Under the pieces are notes generated by a model that was not told the DNA's origin, did not search any database, and worked only from the letters and a program-made list of their open reading frames with translations. From an uncultured Roseovarius sp. (GTDB taxonomy: Bacteria > Pseudomonadota > Alphaproteobacteria > Rhodobacterales > Rhodobacteraceae), in contig NZ_CAJXIP010000005.1 in assembly GCF_913054395.1 (NCBI RefSeq), forward strand, positions 1 to 53,280: 53,280 nucleotides of DNA, written 5' to 3'. Shown here piece by piece: positions 1-8,021 of the stretch (the first letter of the stretch is position 1; the number at the start of each line of letters is the position of its first letter). The position numbers and the translations under genes were made by a program.

Positions 1-8
1 AACTGGAC

Positions 9-719
9 ATGACGCTCGCCGCGCAAACCCGCCGGGCCGATGGCATCCTGTTCGACAAGGATGGCACGCTGTTTGATTTTCACGCCACCTGGAGTGTCTG
101 GGCCCATGGCGTCATAAGCGATCTTGGCCAGAATGACACGGCGCTGATGCAACGGATCGCCGATGCCGCGGATTACGATCTTGCGCAGCGCCGGTTTCGT
201 CCGACCAGCCCGATTATCGCGTGCACCAACCGCGAGGCGGCGGAATGTCTTGCACGGGCCTTGCCCCTGCGCGCGGTGGAAGAGATCGAAACTTACCTGA
301 CGCGGACGGCGGCCCTTGCATCGCTCGCGCCGGCGGTGCCGCTCGCGCCCTATCTTGAAGGGCTGGCGCTTGCGGGGCTGCGGCTTGGCGTGATGACGAA
401 TGACACCGAACAAGGCGCACGCGCGCATCTTGACGCCGCGGGGGTCGCCGAGCATTTCCATTTCATTGCCGGATTTGATTCCGGCCATGGCGCCAAACCC
501 TCGCCCGCGCCGCTTTTGGCCTTTGCAAGTGCGATGGCGCTTGATCCGGCGCGCATCGTCATGGTGGGCGACAGCGCGCATGATCTGATCGCCGGGCGCG
601 CGGCCGGGATGCAGACCATTGGCGTGCTGACCGGCCCCGCGCAAGAGGCCGACCTTGCACCGCTGGCTGATGCGGTTCTGCCCGATATCGGACATATCCC
701 CGGCTGGCTTGGGGCATGA
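9..719 (+). CDS. HAD-superfamily phosphatase (phosphoglycolate phosphatase-like)
   Basis: A 236-residue HAD hydrolase, expected to be a soluble cytoplasmic phosphatase acting on small phosphorylated metabolites. Motif I is DKDGTLFDF with the nucleophile Asp16 and acid Asp18. Motif II is the Thr in GVMTNDT near residue 130. Motif IV is GDSAHD with Asp188 and Asp192. The region between motifs I and II is a helical cap of the phosphoglycolate phosphatase / beta-phosphoglucomutase type. The stop overlaps the start of the EamA transporter by 4 bases (ATGA), so the two are probably co-translated. Only 8 bases precede the ATG, so an upstream start cannot be excluded, but the N-terminus looks complete. 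The substrate cannot be told from sequence. Confidence 0.85.
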   Translation: MTLAAQTRRADGILFDKDGTLFDFHATWSVWAHGVISDLGQNDTALMQRIADAADYDLAQRRFRPTSPIIACTNREAAECLARALPLRAVEEIETYLTRTAALASLAPAVPLAPYLEGLALAGLRLGVMTNDTEQGARAHLDAAGVAEHFHFIAGFDSGHGAKPSPAPLLAFASAMALDPARIVMVGDSAHDLIAGRAAGMQTIGVLTGPAQEADLAPLADAVLPDIGHIPGWLGA

Positions 720-1615
720 CGCGCCATCCGCTGTTCGGTCTGGCGCTGGCCGGTATTGGCGCGCTGACCCTGACGCCGGATGCCTTGTTCATGCGGCTCT
801 CGGGCATGGGCGGCTATCAGATGGTCGCCTGGCGCGGTCTTTTGATGGGCGCGGTCATGCTTGTGCTTTGGGCTTTGACAAGCAAGGCGCGGCGGCGTGA
901 TCTTGCGGTTCTGGCCAGCGGCTATGGCATCCTGATCCTCCTGTGCCAGTATTTCAATGCGACGCTGTTCAGTCTCGGGATCGCCCATGCGCCGGTTTCG
1001 ATCGTGCTGTTTGCGGTGGCGACGGTGCCGGTCTTTGCCGCCGTTTTTGCCCGGCTGATCCTGAATCAACCGACGCGCCCGGCGACATGGGTCACGATCG
1101 CGGCGGTGATGGCGGGCATCGCACTGGCGGTGTTTGGCGGGGATCACGCCGAGGTGGGCCTTGATCGCGCGGCGCTTCTGGGGGCGCTTGCGGGGCTGGG
1201 CGTGGCGATGGTCCTGGCCCTGAACTTTGTCATTCTGCGCGCTCAGCCACAGATACCGATCCTTCTGGTGATCGGTCTTGGGGCGCTGATGGCGGGGGCG
1301 ACCGGGGCGGTCATCACCGGCGGTTCTGCGATGCTTCTGGGACAGGTCTGGGCGATTGCGGTCTGCGGGCTGGTGATCCTGCCGATCTCGTTTTTCTCCC
1401 TCTCGCTGGCCTCGCGGTATACTCATGCCTCGAATGTCAGCCTTTTGTTGTTGCTTGAAACCGTTCTCGGGCCGCTCTGGGTCTGGATCGGGATCGGCGA
1501 GGCGCCGACGGCCTTGATGCTTGTCGGAGGCACGGTGGTGGTCGTGAGTCTGGCGATTTACCTCTGGTTCACCGGGGTGCGGGTGACAAAGCGCGCGGCG
1601 CAGGTGCAAACGTGA
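716..1615 (+). CDS. EamA/DMT-family transporter (10 TM)
   Basis: A 299-residue integral membrane protein, almost wholly hydrophobic, with about ten predicted membrane segments arranged as two EamA repeats (roughly residues 5-135 and 145-285). This is the usual size and build of drug/metabolite exporters of the DMT superfamily in the inner membrane. It overlaps the HAD phosphatase by 4 bases and follows it in one transcription unit. The MttB gene starts about 100 bases downstream on the same strand. Substrates of this family (amino acids, nucleosides, drugs) are not predictable from sequence. Confidence 0.85.
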   Translation: MTRHPLFGLALAGIGALTLTPDALFMRLSGMGGYQMVAWRGLLMGAVMLVLWALTSKARRRDLAVLASGYGILILLCQYFNATLFSLGIAHAPVSIVLFAVATVPVFAAVFARLILNQPTRPATWVTIAAVMAGIALAVFGGDHAEVGLDRAALLGALAGLGVAMVLALNFVILRAQPQIPILLVIGLGALMAGATGAVITGGSAMLLGQVWAIAVCGLVILPISFFSLSLASRYTHASNVSLLLLLETVLGPLWVWIGIGEAPTALMLVGGTVVVVSLAIYLWFTGVRVTKRAAQVQT

Positions 1616-1715
1616 TTTCGGAAAATCAAAAACGACAAGATAGGTCGCAAAGCGGCATGTAACCTTCCCAAGGGCGGTGTTTCGTCAAATCAGACGGGCA
1701 CCGGGAGGGAATGAC

Positions 1716-3278
1716 ATGGCCGGAGATCTCAAACGCAGAACACGCAGCGGCGGGCGCGCGGGCAGTGTGGCCCGGCGGGGCAGCGCGGGGATCGAGCAAA
1801 TGCCATGGAACCCGCCGATCAATATCGACCGCCCGACAGAGCCGCTTGACGAGGCGGGCGTGCTGGCCATCCATGACGGCGCGATGCGGATTCTCGAAGA
1901 AATCGGCATCACGTTTCTCAACCCCGAAGCGGTCGAGATTCTGCGTGCCTCGGGCGGCTGTACCATTGAGGGTGAAAATGTCCGCATGGGCCGCGATTTT
2001 GTGATGGAAATGATCGCAAAAGCCCCCGAGCAATGGACGATCACCCCACGTAATCCCGACCATGCCCTGACGATTGGCGGACGGCATCTGAATTTCGGCA
2101 ATGTGTCGTCACCGCCCAGCTATTGGGACATGAAGATCGGCCGCAAGGTGACGGGCACCCGCGAGATGTGCCAGCACCTTCTGATGCTGAGCCAGTATTT
2201 CAACTGTGTGCATTTCGTCGGCGGTTATCCGGTCGAGCCGCAGGACATCCACGCCAGCGTCCGTCATCTTGACGTGCTCTATGACAAGCTGACGCTGACC
2301 GACAAGGTGGCGCATGCCTATTGCCTTGGCAAGGAGCGGGTCGAGGATGTGATGGAAATGGTGCGCATCGCGGGCGGTCTCAGCCACGAGGAATTCGAGG
2401 CGACCCCGCATATGTATACCAACATCAACTCGACCTCGCCGCTCAAGCACGATTACCCGATGCTGGATGGCTGGATACGGTTGGCGCGGCGCAATCAGGG
2501 GCTTGTGGTGACGCCCTTTACGCTTGCCGGTGCCATGGCCCCGGTCACCATGGCGGGCGCGGTCGCCCAATCGCTGGCCGAGGCGCTCTGCGCCGTGGTG
2601 CTGGCCCAGCTTGTCCGCCCCGGCGCGTGCTGTGCGATCGGCACGTTCACCAGCAACGTCGATATGAAATCGGGTGCGCCCGCCTTTGGAACGCCGGAAT
2701 ACATGCGCGCAACGCAGATGACCGGACAGATGGCGCGGTTCTACAAACTGCCGATGCGCGCGAGCGGTGTCTGCGCCGCCAATGTGCCCGACGGTCAATC
2801 GGTTTGGGAGACCTCGAACAGCCTGTGGTCGGCGGTGCAGTCCGGTGCGAACATGGTCTATCACGCGGCTGGCTGGCTCGAGGGCGGATTGATCGCAAGC
2901 CCCGAGAAATTCGTTATGGATTGCGAGATCTTGCAGCATATACAGCGCTATATGAACCCGATGCTGACCGCGACCACGCCGGATGACATTGCGATTGATG
3001 CAATCCGGGAGGTTGGCGATCAGGGGCACTTCTTTGGCATTCAGCACACTCAGGACCGGTACACGACGGCGTTTTATCAACCGTTCCTGAGCGATTGGCG
3101 CAACTATGAGGCCTGGGAGGCCGCAGGTGGCGTCTGGACGCCCGAGCGCGCACATCAGATCTATCTGGATATCATCGCGAACTTCGAGGCCCCACCGATG
3201 GAGGACAGCATCCGCGAGGAATTGGCGGCCTTCGTGGAACGGCGCAAGACCGAGGGCGGCGCACCGACGGATTTCTGA
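1716..3278 (+). CDS. Trimethylamine methyltransferase (MttB) family protein, non-pyrrolysine type
   Basis: A 520-residue member of the MttB family. Characterised relatives transfer a methyl group from a quaternary or tertiary amine (glycine betaine in MtgB, carnitine in MtcB, trimethylamine in MttB) to a corrinoid protein. The start is ATG 1716 with GGGAGG eight bases upstream. An in-frame GTG at 1677 would add 13 residues but lacks a comparable ribosome site. The N-terminus is rich in Arg and Gly (residues 1-30), common in roseobacter homologues. There is no in-frame amber codon, so it is not the pyrrolysine enzyme. No corrinoid protein or reactivase is encoded in the window. The substrate is unknown; a quaternary amine is a family-level guess. 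Confidence 0.85.
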   Translation: MAGDLKRRTRSGGRAGSVARRGSAGIEQMPWNPPINIDRPTEPLDEAGVLAIHDGAMRILEEIGITFLNPEAVEILRASGGCTIEGENVRMGRDFVMEMIAKAPEQWTITPRNPDHALTIGGRHLNFGNVSSPPSYWDMKIGRKVTGTREMCQHLLMLSQYFNCVHFVGGYPVEPQDIHASVRHLDVLYDKLTLTDKVAHAYCLGKERVEDVMEMVRIAGGLSHEEFEATPHMYTNINSTSPLKHDYPMLDGWIRLARRNQGLVVTPFTLAGAMAPVTMAGAVAQSLAEALCAVVLAQLVRPGACCAIGTFTSNVDMKSGAPAFGTPEYMRATQMTGQMARFYKLPMRASGVCAANVPDGQSVWETSNSLWSAVQSGANMVYHAAGWLEGGLIASPEKFVMDCEILQHIQRYMNPMLTATTPDDIAIDAIREVGDQGHFFGIQHTQDRYTTAFYQPFLSDWRNYEAWEAAGGVWTPERAHQIYLDIIANFEAPPMEDSIREELAAFVERRKTEGGAPTDF

Positions 3279-3315
3279 CGGCGCGCGCCTTTGCCACTCA
3301 ACGGTCGCGTTCGAT

Positions 3316-3513
3316 CTATTGGGCCGCTGGCTTCAGGACTGCCGGCTCGGACTTTGCCGATGTCCGCTTGACCAGAGACTGCGGCTTTGCCGGTTTCTCA
3401 AAGGCCCCCGGTGCGGGCCAGAGCGATGGAATATCGGGAATGGCCGTCATGGCCCCGGCGGTGGAGGCAAGCGTCAGACCGAAAGCGGATGCAAGCAGGA
3501 TTAGGCGTGTCAT
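3316..3513 (-). CDS. Small secreted hypothetical protein (65 aa)
   Basis: A 65-residue protein read on the minus strand from ATG 3513, preceded by AAAGGA at a good distance. The N-terminus has a signal peptide pattern (MTRLILLASAFGLTLASTAG followed by A-M-T), leaving about 40 mature residues rich in Pro, Lys and Ala. I do not recognise the family. It is convergent with the MttB gene and divergent from the LuxR-type regulator at 3687, sharing a 173-base intergenic region with it. A longer reading from 3609 has no ribosome site and would bury the signal peptide, so the short form is preferred. Confidence 0.5.
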   Translation of the reverse strand: MTRLILLASAFGLTLASTAGAMTAIPDIPSLWPAPGAFEKPAKPQSLVKRTSAKSEPAVLKPAAQ

Positions 3514-3652
3514 GATATTATCCTTTCCATGAGGCGGGCCTTTCTGAAAGGCCTGCGGTGATCCGATGGTATGGAGGATAGGCCTGTGCGGCAGTTGACG
3601 CATGGGCAACTTTACCCAAGGCGCGTGGATTATTTTTCGGGTAAGATGACTC

Positions 3653-3674
3653 CAGGGTACATATATTTTCCCTG
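3653..3674. promoter_or_regulatory. Inverted repeat CAGGG-N12-CCCTG upstream of the LuxR-type gene
   Basis: A perfect 5-base inverted repeat with an AT-rich 12-base spacer ends 12 bases before the start of the LuxR-type regulator and partly overlaps its ribosome site. It lies between two divergent genes. This fits an operator for autoregulation, but it is a short motif and could be chance. Confidence 0.3.
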
Positions 3675-3686
3675 AAAGGCTTTTTG

Positions 3687-4889
3687 ATGAAACCCGTCAA
3701 GCTATCGCATGAAGAGCTGAGCAGCCTTATTGGCCTGATCTACGAATCGGCCTTCGAGGATCCGCAGTGGAAGCGCTTTCTGGATCGCATGGCCGAGCTT
3801 TTCCCCGGCAGTGGCGGCCTTGTCTTCGTGCATGAGAACGAACGGGTTTTCCCGACCTATTCACAAACCGAGGTCATATCAGAGAGGCTGATGCAAGAGG
3901 GGTGTGAAGTTGACTTCGTCAACATCTTCGACCGCAACCCGCTAAAAGACACCCTGAGGGCAATGAATGGCTTTATTGCGCGGTCGAAGAAATACATCGA
4001 CAAGGAAAGCTATGTCTCGTCGAATTTCTACAAGACCCTGATGGTCCCCTACGGGTATCACGAACTCATGAACCTGAAGGTGGACAGGCAGGGCGACCGT
4101 GCCGCCTATATCAGTTTCACGGTGTCCAGCGATCCCGCTATCGAAGCGGCCACCCATGACCCGCTCTTTGAAACGCTGAAACTGCTGGCGCCGCATGCGG
4201 TGCGGGCGCTGCAAATGGCCCGCGCGCTCACCATGGCGCGCAACGCGCTGAGTGTGGTGGGCGGGTTTCTCGATACGATCATACTGCCGATGGTGGTGGT
4301 CACCGGCAAGGCCGAGTTCGTCTTTGCCAATGCCGCCGGGCGGCGCCTGCTGGCGCGCGCGACTGCCATGCGGCTGGCCAGGAATGGCCGGGTAGAAATG
4401 CGCGATGCGCAGGATGCCCGTGCTTTTGCCGACAAGCTGCGCGAGTTGGAGGAACATCCGGTGGCGGGGGGCCTGCGCATCGGGCATGAGGATGGGCCGC
4501 TCTCGCTCTGCCTCACGCCGTTTCGGCCCGCGCTGAGCGATATCAGCCCGCTTGACCGGGATCTGTTGCAGGAAGAACGGCTTTTTGCCGTCTTCGTCGG
4601 TCAGCGGAACGGTGATGCGATCAACACCGCAATCTTGCAGGATGTCTATGGGCTGACCGCCCGCGAGGCCGAGGTCTGTGGCGCGCTGTTGGCGGGGCAG
4701 AGCCCGGTGCAGATCGCCGAAGATGCCGGCCGGTCGCTCAAGACCGTGCGCAACCAGATACAGGCGGTTCATGACAAGGTCGGCGTGACCTCGCAGGCGG
4801 ACCTGAGCGACGCGCTGTCGGTGTTTCGCACCGTGGGCGCGGTGTTTGCCGAAGAGGGGCGGGGGCCGCTCGTGTCGCCGCGCCACTGA
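3687..4889 (+). CDS. LuxR-family (HTH) transcriptional regulator
   Basis: A 400-residue one-component regulator. The C-terminus (about residues 315-380) is a LuxR/GerE helix-turn-helix, with the typical start LTAREAEVCGALLAGQSPVQIA and the recognition-helix stretch SLKTVRNQIQAVHDKVG. The N-terminal 200 residues are an uncharacterised sensor-like region, followed by a PAS-like segment around residues 195-300 (MVVVTGKAEFVFANAAGRRL). Start ATG 3687 follows GAAAGG; a TTG lies directly in front of it. It has no acyl-homoserine lactone binding domain, so a quorum role is not implied. It is convergent with the cation transporter and divergent from the small secreted protein, a possible target. Confidence 0.85.
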   Translation: MKPVKLSHEELSSLIGLIYESAFEDPQWKRFLDRMAELFPGSGGLVFVHENERVFPTYSQTEVISERLMQEGCEVDFVNIFDRNPLKDTLRAMNGFIARSKKYIDKESYVSSNFYKTLMVPYGYHELMNLKVDRQGDRAAYISFTVSSDPAIEAATHDPLFETLKLLAPHAVRALQMARALTMARNALSVVGGFLDTIILPMVVVTGKAEFVFANAAGRRLLARATAMRLARNGRVEMRDAQDARAFADKLRELEEHPVAGGLRIGHEDGPLSLCLTPFRPALSDISPLDRDLLQEERLFAVFVGQRNGDAINTAILQDVYGLTAREAEVCGALLAGQSPVQIAEDAGRSLKTVRNQIQAVHDKVGVTSQADLSDALSVFRTVGAVFAEEGRGPLVSPRH

Positions 4890-4902
4890 CGTGGTTTCTG
4901 CA

Positions 4903-5517
4903 TCACGCCTGGTGGCGGCGTTCATGCAAGGCCTGAGTGACGATCTGAAAGGCGGATGACAGGAACAACCCTGCCATGACCGCTGCCACGATCACATCGG
5001 GCCAGCCCGTCGCCGTGCCCCAGACCGCAAGCGCCGCGATGATCACCGCCACATTGCCGATTGCGTCATTGCGCGAACAGAGCCAGACCGAGCGCACATT
5101 CGCATCCCCGTCCTTGTAGCGCACAAGCAAAAGGACACTGGCAACATTGGTGGCCAGTGCCAGAAAGCCCACGCTGCCCATGATCGAGGCCTCGGGCAGG
5201 CCGAGGTAAAACACCCGGTAGAGGGTTGCGCCGAAGACCCATGTGCCCATCAGGGCCAAGCTCAGGCCCTTGGCCAGTGCCGCAGTGCTGCGGATATTGG
5301 CGGATTTGCCGATCACCGCGAGCGAGATGCCATAGGTCAGGGCATCCCCCAGAAAATCAAGCGCGTCGGCCTGAAGGGCCTGGGACTGTGCCAGGTGCCC
5401 GGCCCCCATCTCGACAAGGAACATCGCGGCGTTCATGAAAATCACGACCCACAGCCGCCGTTTGTAATCGGTGGACATGCCTTCAAAATTGGCGTTGTGA
5501 TCACAGCATCCCGACAT
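4903..5517 (-). CDS. Cation diffusion facilitator-type transporter with variant metal ligands
   Basis: A 204-residue inner-membrane protein with about six membrane segments, resembling the core of cation diffusion facilitators. It lacks the usual cytoplasmic C-terminal domain. The family metal site normally reads HxxxD in TM2 and again in TM5. Here TM2 reads Asp54-xxx-Asp58 (ADALDFLGDA) and TM5 reads Asp151-xxx-Asn155 (NDAIGN). A short N-terminal Cys4-Cys5-Asp-His7 motif could bind metal in the cytoplasm. The ligand changes suggest metal specificity other than zinc, or a changed function. The ATG follows GAGGG. It is convergent with the LuxR-type gene and lies 62 bases downstream of thiX on the same strand. 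Confidence 0.8.
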   Translation of the reverse strand: MSGCCDHNANFEGMSTDYKRRLWVVIFMNAAMFLVEMGAGHLAQSQALQADALDFLGDALTYGISLAVIGKSANIRSTAALAKGLSLALMGTWVFGATLYRVFYLGLPEASIMGSVGFLALATNVASVLLLVRYKDGDANVRSVWLCSRNDAIGNVAVIIAALAVWGTATGWPDVIVAAVMAGLFLSSAFQIVTQALHERRHQA

Positions 5518-5579
5518 TTGCCCTCACTTTCAGGTCAAGCAATATCATGCCGCTTTCGGGTTGCACAGATGGGCCTTTC

Positions 5580-6338
5580 CTAGGCCGGTTCATGCCGCGC
5601 GGCTTTGCCATCCAGCCACTTGCGGCACGCCCGGTCAACCCCGGCATGAAGCAAGAGTGTCAGCACCGCCAGCACGATCAGCGCTGCGAACATCAGGTCG
5701 ATCTTGGCGCGCCCATTGGCCAGAAGCATCAGGTAGCCCAACCCCTTCGAGGCCCCGACCCATTCGCCGATGATCGCCCCGATCGGGGCATAGACCGCCG
5801 CAAGCCGCAAACCCGAGGCAAAACCGGGTAGGGCGGCGGGCACCCGGATATGCCACATAAGCCGATGCCGGTTTGCCCCCATGATCCGCCCTAGATCAAG
5901 CCAATGCTGCGGTGTGCGCATCAGGGCGTCGAAAAACGCCGAGGTGACCGGGAAATAGATGATCAAAAGCGCCATCGCCACCTTGGACCAGAGGCCATAG
6001 CCCAGCCACAGTGTCAGGATCGGCGCCAGGGCAAAGACCGGAATCGACTGGCTGAAGACCATCATCGGGCGGATCAGGCGGCGCGCCATCGGCGAAGCGG
6101 CAAGGCCAATCGCCGAAAACCCGCCAAGCATCGCGCCTAAAGCAAGACCAAGCAGGACTTCGGCCCCGGTGATGCTGGCATGATGCGCAATCAGCGCGCG
6201 GCTTTTCCACAGGGTCTCGAACACCCGGACCGGATCCGGCAGGATGAAGGGGGGCAGGTCGGCCAGCGTCACCAGACCCTGCCAGAGGACAAGCGCCAGA
6301 ACGGTCGAGGCGGCGATGGTGAAAGCACGCGTCATCAT
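5580..6338 (-). CDS. thiX: ABC transporter permease, thiamine-precursor type (ThiX-like)
   Basis: A 252-residue inner-membrane permease of the BPD/SsuC type with six predicted membrane segments. The cytoplasmic coupling motif (EWVGASKGLGYLM, near residue 200) contacts the ATPase. It is the last gene of a riboswitch-controlled operon thiZ-tenA-thiX, and its ATG overlaps the tenA stop by 4 bases. In this family the ThiXYZ system imports pyrimidine precursors of thiamine (HMP or formylaminopyrimidine). The riboswitch and tenA support that role rather than sulfonate or taurine transport, which related permeases serve. No substrate-binding protein is encoded beside it. Confidence 0.85.
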   Translation of the reverse strand: MMTRAFTIAASTVLALVLWQGLVTLADLPPFILPDPVRVFETLWKSRALIAHHASITGAEVLLGLALGAMLGGFSAIGLAASPMARRLIRPMMVFSQSIPVFALAPILTLWLGYGLWSKVAMALLIIYFPVTSAFFDALMRTPQHWLDLGRIMGANRHRLMWHIRVPAALPGFASGLRLAAVYAPIGAIIGEWVGASKGLGYLMLLANGRAKIDLMFAALIVLAVLTLLLHAGVDRACRKWLDGKAARHEPA

Positions 6339-7009
6339 GTGGTGCGAAAGCCCGTGGTGGCGGCATCAAAGAACGCCCGCTCCAGACGGGTGGCGGTGAT
6401 GAAGGTTTCTTCCACCGCGCGCCTGTCCTCGGGGTCAAGGCCATCCCACGCTTTGTCGAGTTGATCGCGCAGATAGGCCACCACGCCTTCAAAGCCTGCG
6501 CCGCTATGCAAGGTGATCCATTCCCCGAACCAGAACGGCAGGGCCTCTGCCTTGTCGGCATGCGGGCTGGCCCAACTCAGATAGGACCACTCTGCCACGA
6601 CCAGAACCGCAAGCATCTGTTCATAACGTCCGGACCCTGCGGCCTGTGCCATCAGGGCCTGAAACTCGCGGGTCAGCGGATGCGCGGGCGCGGCGGGATC
6701 GACCTGTCCGCCAAGGGCCGGGATGGCGCGCAGGAAATAGGTGTTCTCGGGCCCCGAGATCAGGCCAAGAAACTGTGCCGCCGGGATCGCATCGGCAAGG
6801 CTTGGCGCATGTGCAATCGCCGAGGCCAGAAGCCGCACGAAGCCCTCGATGAACAGGTAATCCTGTTTGAGATAGGCCAGCATCCTGTCCTGCGAGAGGG
6901 TGCCCGCAACCAGATCATTGGTAAAGGCATGGGTCGTGGCCGCGTTCCAGTCGGAGTGGCACAACGATTTCAGGTGATCGGTGGGGCGCATGGCGGGGGT
7001 CTCTTTCAT
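6335..7009 (-). CDS. tenA: TenA-family protein, Cys-less (TenA_E-like)
   Basis: A 224-residue all-helical TenA-fold protein. TenA enzymes hydrolyse aminopyrimidine breakdown products of thiamine to HMP for salvage. In classic TenA_C the nucleophile is a Cys in a PCYWxY-like motif. Here the aligned stretch is VVAEWSYLSWA (residues 137-147), with Ala139-Glu140 at that place and no Cys. This is the pattern of the TenA_E subgroup, linked to amino- or formylamino-HMP hydrolysis. The C-terminal Glu region (AVEETFITATRLERAFFD) is conserved. The gene overlaps thiZ upstream and thiX downstream by 4 bases each, so translation of the three is coupled. It belongs to the TPP riboswitch regulon. Confidence 0.88.
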   Translation of the reverse strand: MKETPAMRPTDHLKSLCHSDWNAATTHAFTNDLVAGTLSQDRMLAYLKQDYLFIEGFVRLLASAIAHAPSLADAIPAAQFLGLISGPENTYFLRAIPALGGQVDPAAPAHPLTREFQALMAQAAGSGRYEQMLAVLVVAEWSYLSWASPHADKAEALPFWFGEWITLHSGAGFEGVVAYLRDQLDKAWDGLDPEDRRAVEETFITATRLERAFFDAATTGFRTT

Positions 7010-7740
7010 GGGATGGCCGGCGCACGCAACAGCGCCAGAAGACGGCCTTGGGCGGCCAGGGTTTTACTGTCGTCCACCGGGCGGGGCGGCACGCCATGGG
7101 GTGGGGGGAATTCTGCCAGTCCGGTTTCGGACAGGATATTGATAGCGTCGCCAAGGCGCGCGGCCTCTGCCGGATCATGGGTGACCATCAATACGGTGCG
7201 CCCCGCCAGATGCTCGGCGCTCAGGTCCTGCATCTGGGCGCGGGTGCGGGCATCGAGCGCCGAAAACGGCTCGTCCAGCAATACGATCGGGCGATCTTCC
7301 ATCAAGGTGCGTGCCAATGCCACCCGCTGGCGTTGGCCGCCCGAAAGGGCATCCGGCGTCTTGCCGGCGTGATCGGTAAGCCCGACGCGTTCGAGCATCG
7401 CAAACGCCCGCTCGCGATCAACCGGCGTGCCGCGCAGGCGCGCCCCCAGCGTGACATTGCCCAGAACATCCAGCCAGGGCATCAACAGATCACCCTGCGC
7501 CATCAGCGCCATCCGCCCCGGCAAGGGCAGGCCGTCCGAGGCAGAGATCGTGCCGGTGAAATCACTCACATCGTCGACCCCCGCCAAAAGCCGCAAAAGC
7601 GTGGTCTTGCCAACGCCCGAAGGGCCGAGCAAACACGTCCAGCGTCCGGCGGGAATACGCAGGCGCAACGGGCCGAAAATCGGCGTGCCGTCAATCCGGG
7701 CGCTACCGTCTATCACAAGCTCGGGCGGTGTCGGGTGCAT
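7006..7740 (-). CDS. thiZ: ABC transporter ATP-binding protein, thiamine-precursor type (ThiZ-like)
   Basis: A 244-residue ABC ATPase. Walker A is GPSGVGKTT (residues 39-47), the signature is LSGGQ (132-136), and Walker B ends LLDEP with Asp156-Glu157. It powers the ThiX permease. Start ATG 7740 is chosen because it follows GAGGAAGG closely and gives the family's normal N-terminus. The reading frame remains open further upstream through the riboswitch, which is not coding. It is the first gene of thiZ-tenA-thiX and directly follows a TPP riboswitch. The substrate-binding subunit (ThiY) is missing from this operon and would have to be encoded elsewhere. Confidence 0.88.
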   Translation of the reverse strand: MHPTPPELVIDGSARIDGTPIFGPLRLRIPAGRWTCLLGPSGVGKTTLLRLLAGVDDVSDFTGTISASDGLPLPGRMALMAQGDLLMPWLDVLGNVTLGARLRGTPVDRERAFAMLERVGLTDHAGKTPDALSGGQRQRVALARTLMEDRPIVLLDEPFSALDARTRAQMQDLSAEHLAGRTVLMVTHDPAEAARLGDAINILSETGLAEFPPPHGVPPRPVDDSKTLAAQGRLLALLRAPAIP

Positions 7741-7746
7741 TGGCGG

Positions 7747-7781
7747 CCTTCCTCGGTTTGGCTCATGGCAAAGGGGAAGGG
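7747..7781 (-). promoter_or_regulatory. Shine-Dalgarno sequestering hairpin downstream of the TPP riboswitch
   Basis: On the minus strand the thiZ ribosome site GAGGAAGG (7747-7754) can pair with CCCUUCC (7775-7781) located between the riboswitch and the start codon: CCUUCC against GGAAGG is a perfect 6-base match. There is no U-tract terminator. This fits translational control by the riboswitch, as is common for thi elements in Gram-negative bacteria. Pairing was judged by eye. Confidence 0.5.
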
Positions 7782-7799
7782 CGCCGGTGCGTGGCGCAA

Positions 7800-7882
7800 T
7801 CTCCGTTCCCTCCGCCGGTGCGAGCCGGATCAGGTTCGGTGGGTTGGCATCCCTGCCTCTCAGCCCGAAACGGGCACCCCAA
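7800..7882 (-). promoter_or_regulatory. TPP (THI-element) riboswitch
   Basis: Read on the minus strand, the region begins GGGGTGCCC, then GGGCTGAGAGGCAGG, then ACCCACCGAACCTGATCCGG, and ends with CACCGGCGGAGGGA. These are the conserved CUGAGA and ACCUGAUC(C/U)GG boxes and the closing arms of the thi box, in the right order and spacing. It lies about 60 bases upstream of thiZ in the leader of thiZ-tenA-thiX. This directly ties the ABC transporter and TenA to thiamine status. Edges are approximate. Confidence 0.95.
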
Positions 7883-8021
7883 CGGATATGGAAGATGTAG
7901 CAACGCCCTCTTGTCATGGCAAGCCTTGGCGGGACTCTGCGAAAAAACCGGCTGAACGACAGGCCTTCAAGGCTTGTTAACCCGGGCATGGCACAGTCAC
8001 AGGACAGGAGTGGAGAATGCG

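Noticed and set aside
350..1609. Long minus-strand reading frame opposite the HAD and EamA genes
   Set aside because: Arg/His/Gln-rich composition, no family resemblance, and fully antisense to two recognisable genes with coupled starts.
1716..3278. Pyrrolysine-containing trimethylamine methyltransferase
   Set aside because: No in-frame amber codon; the length is full in the standard code, so it is the non-Pyl subgroup.
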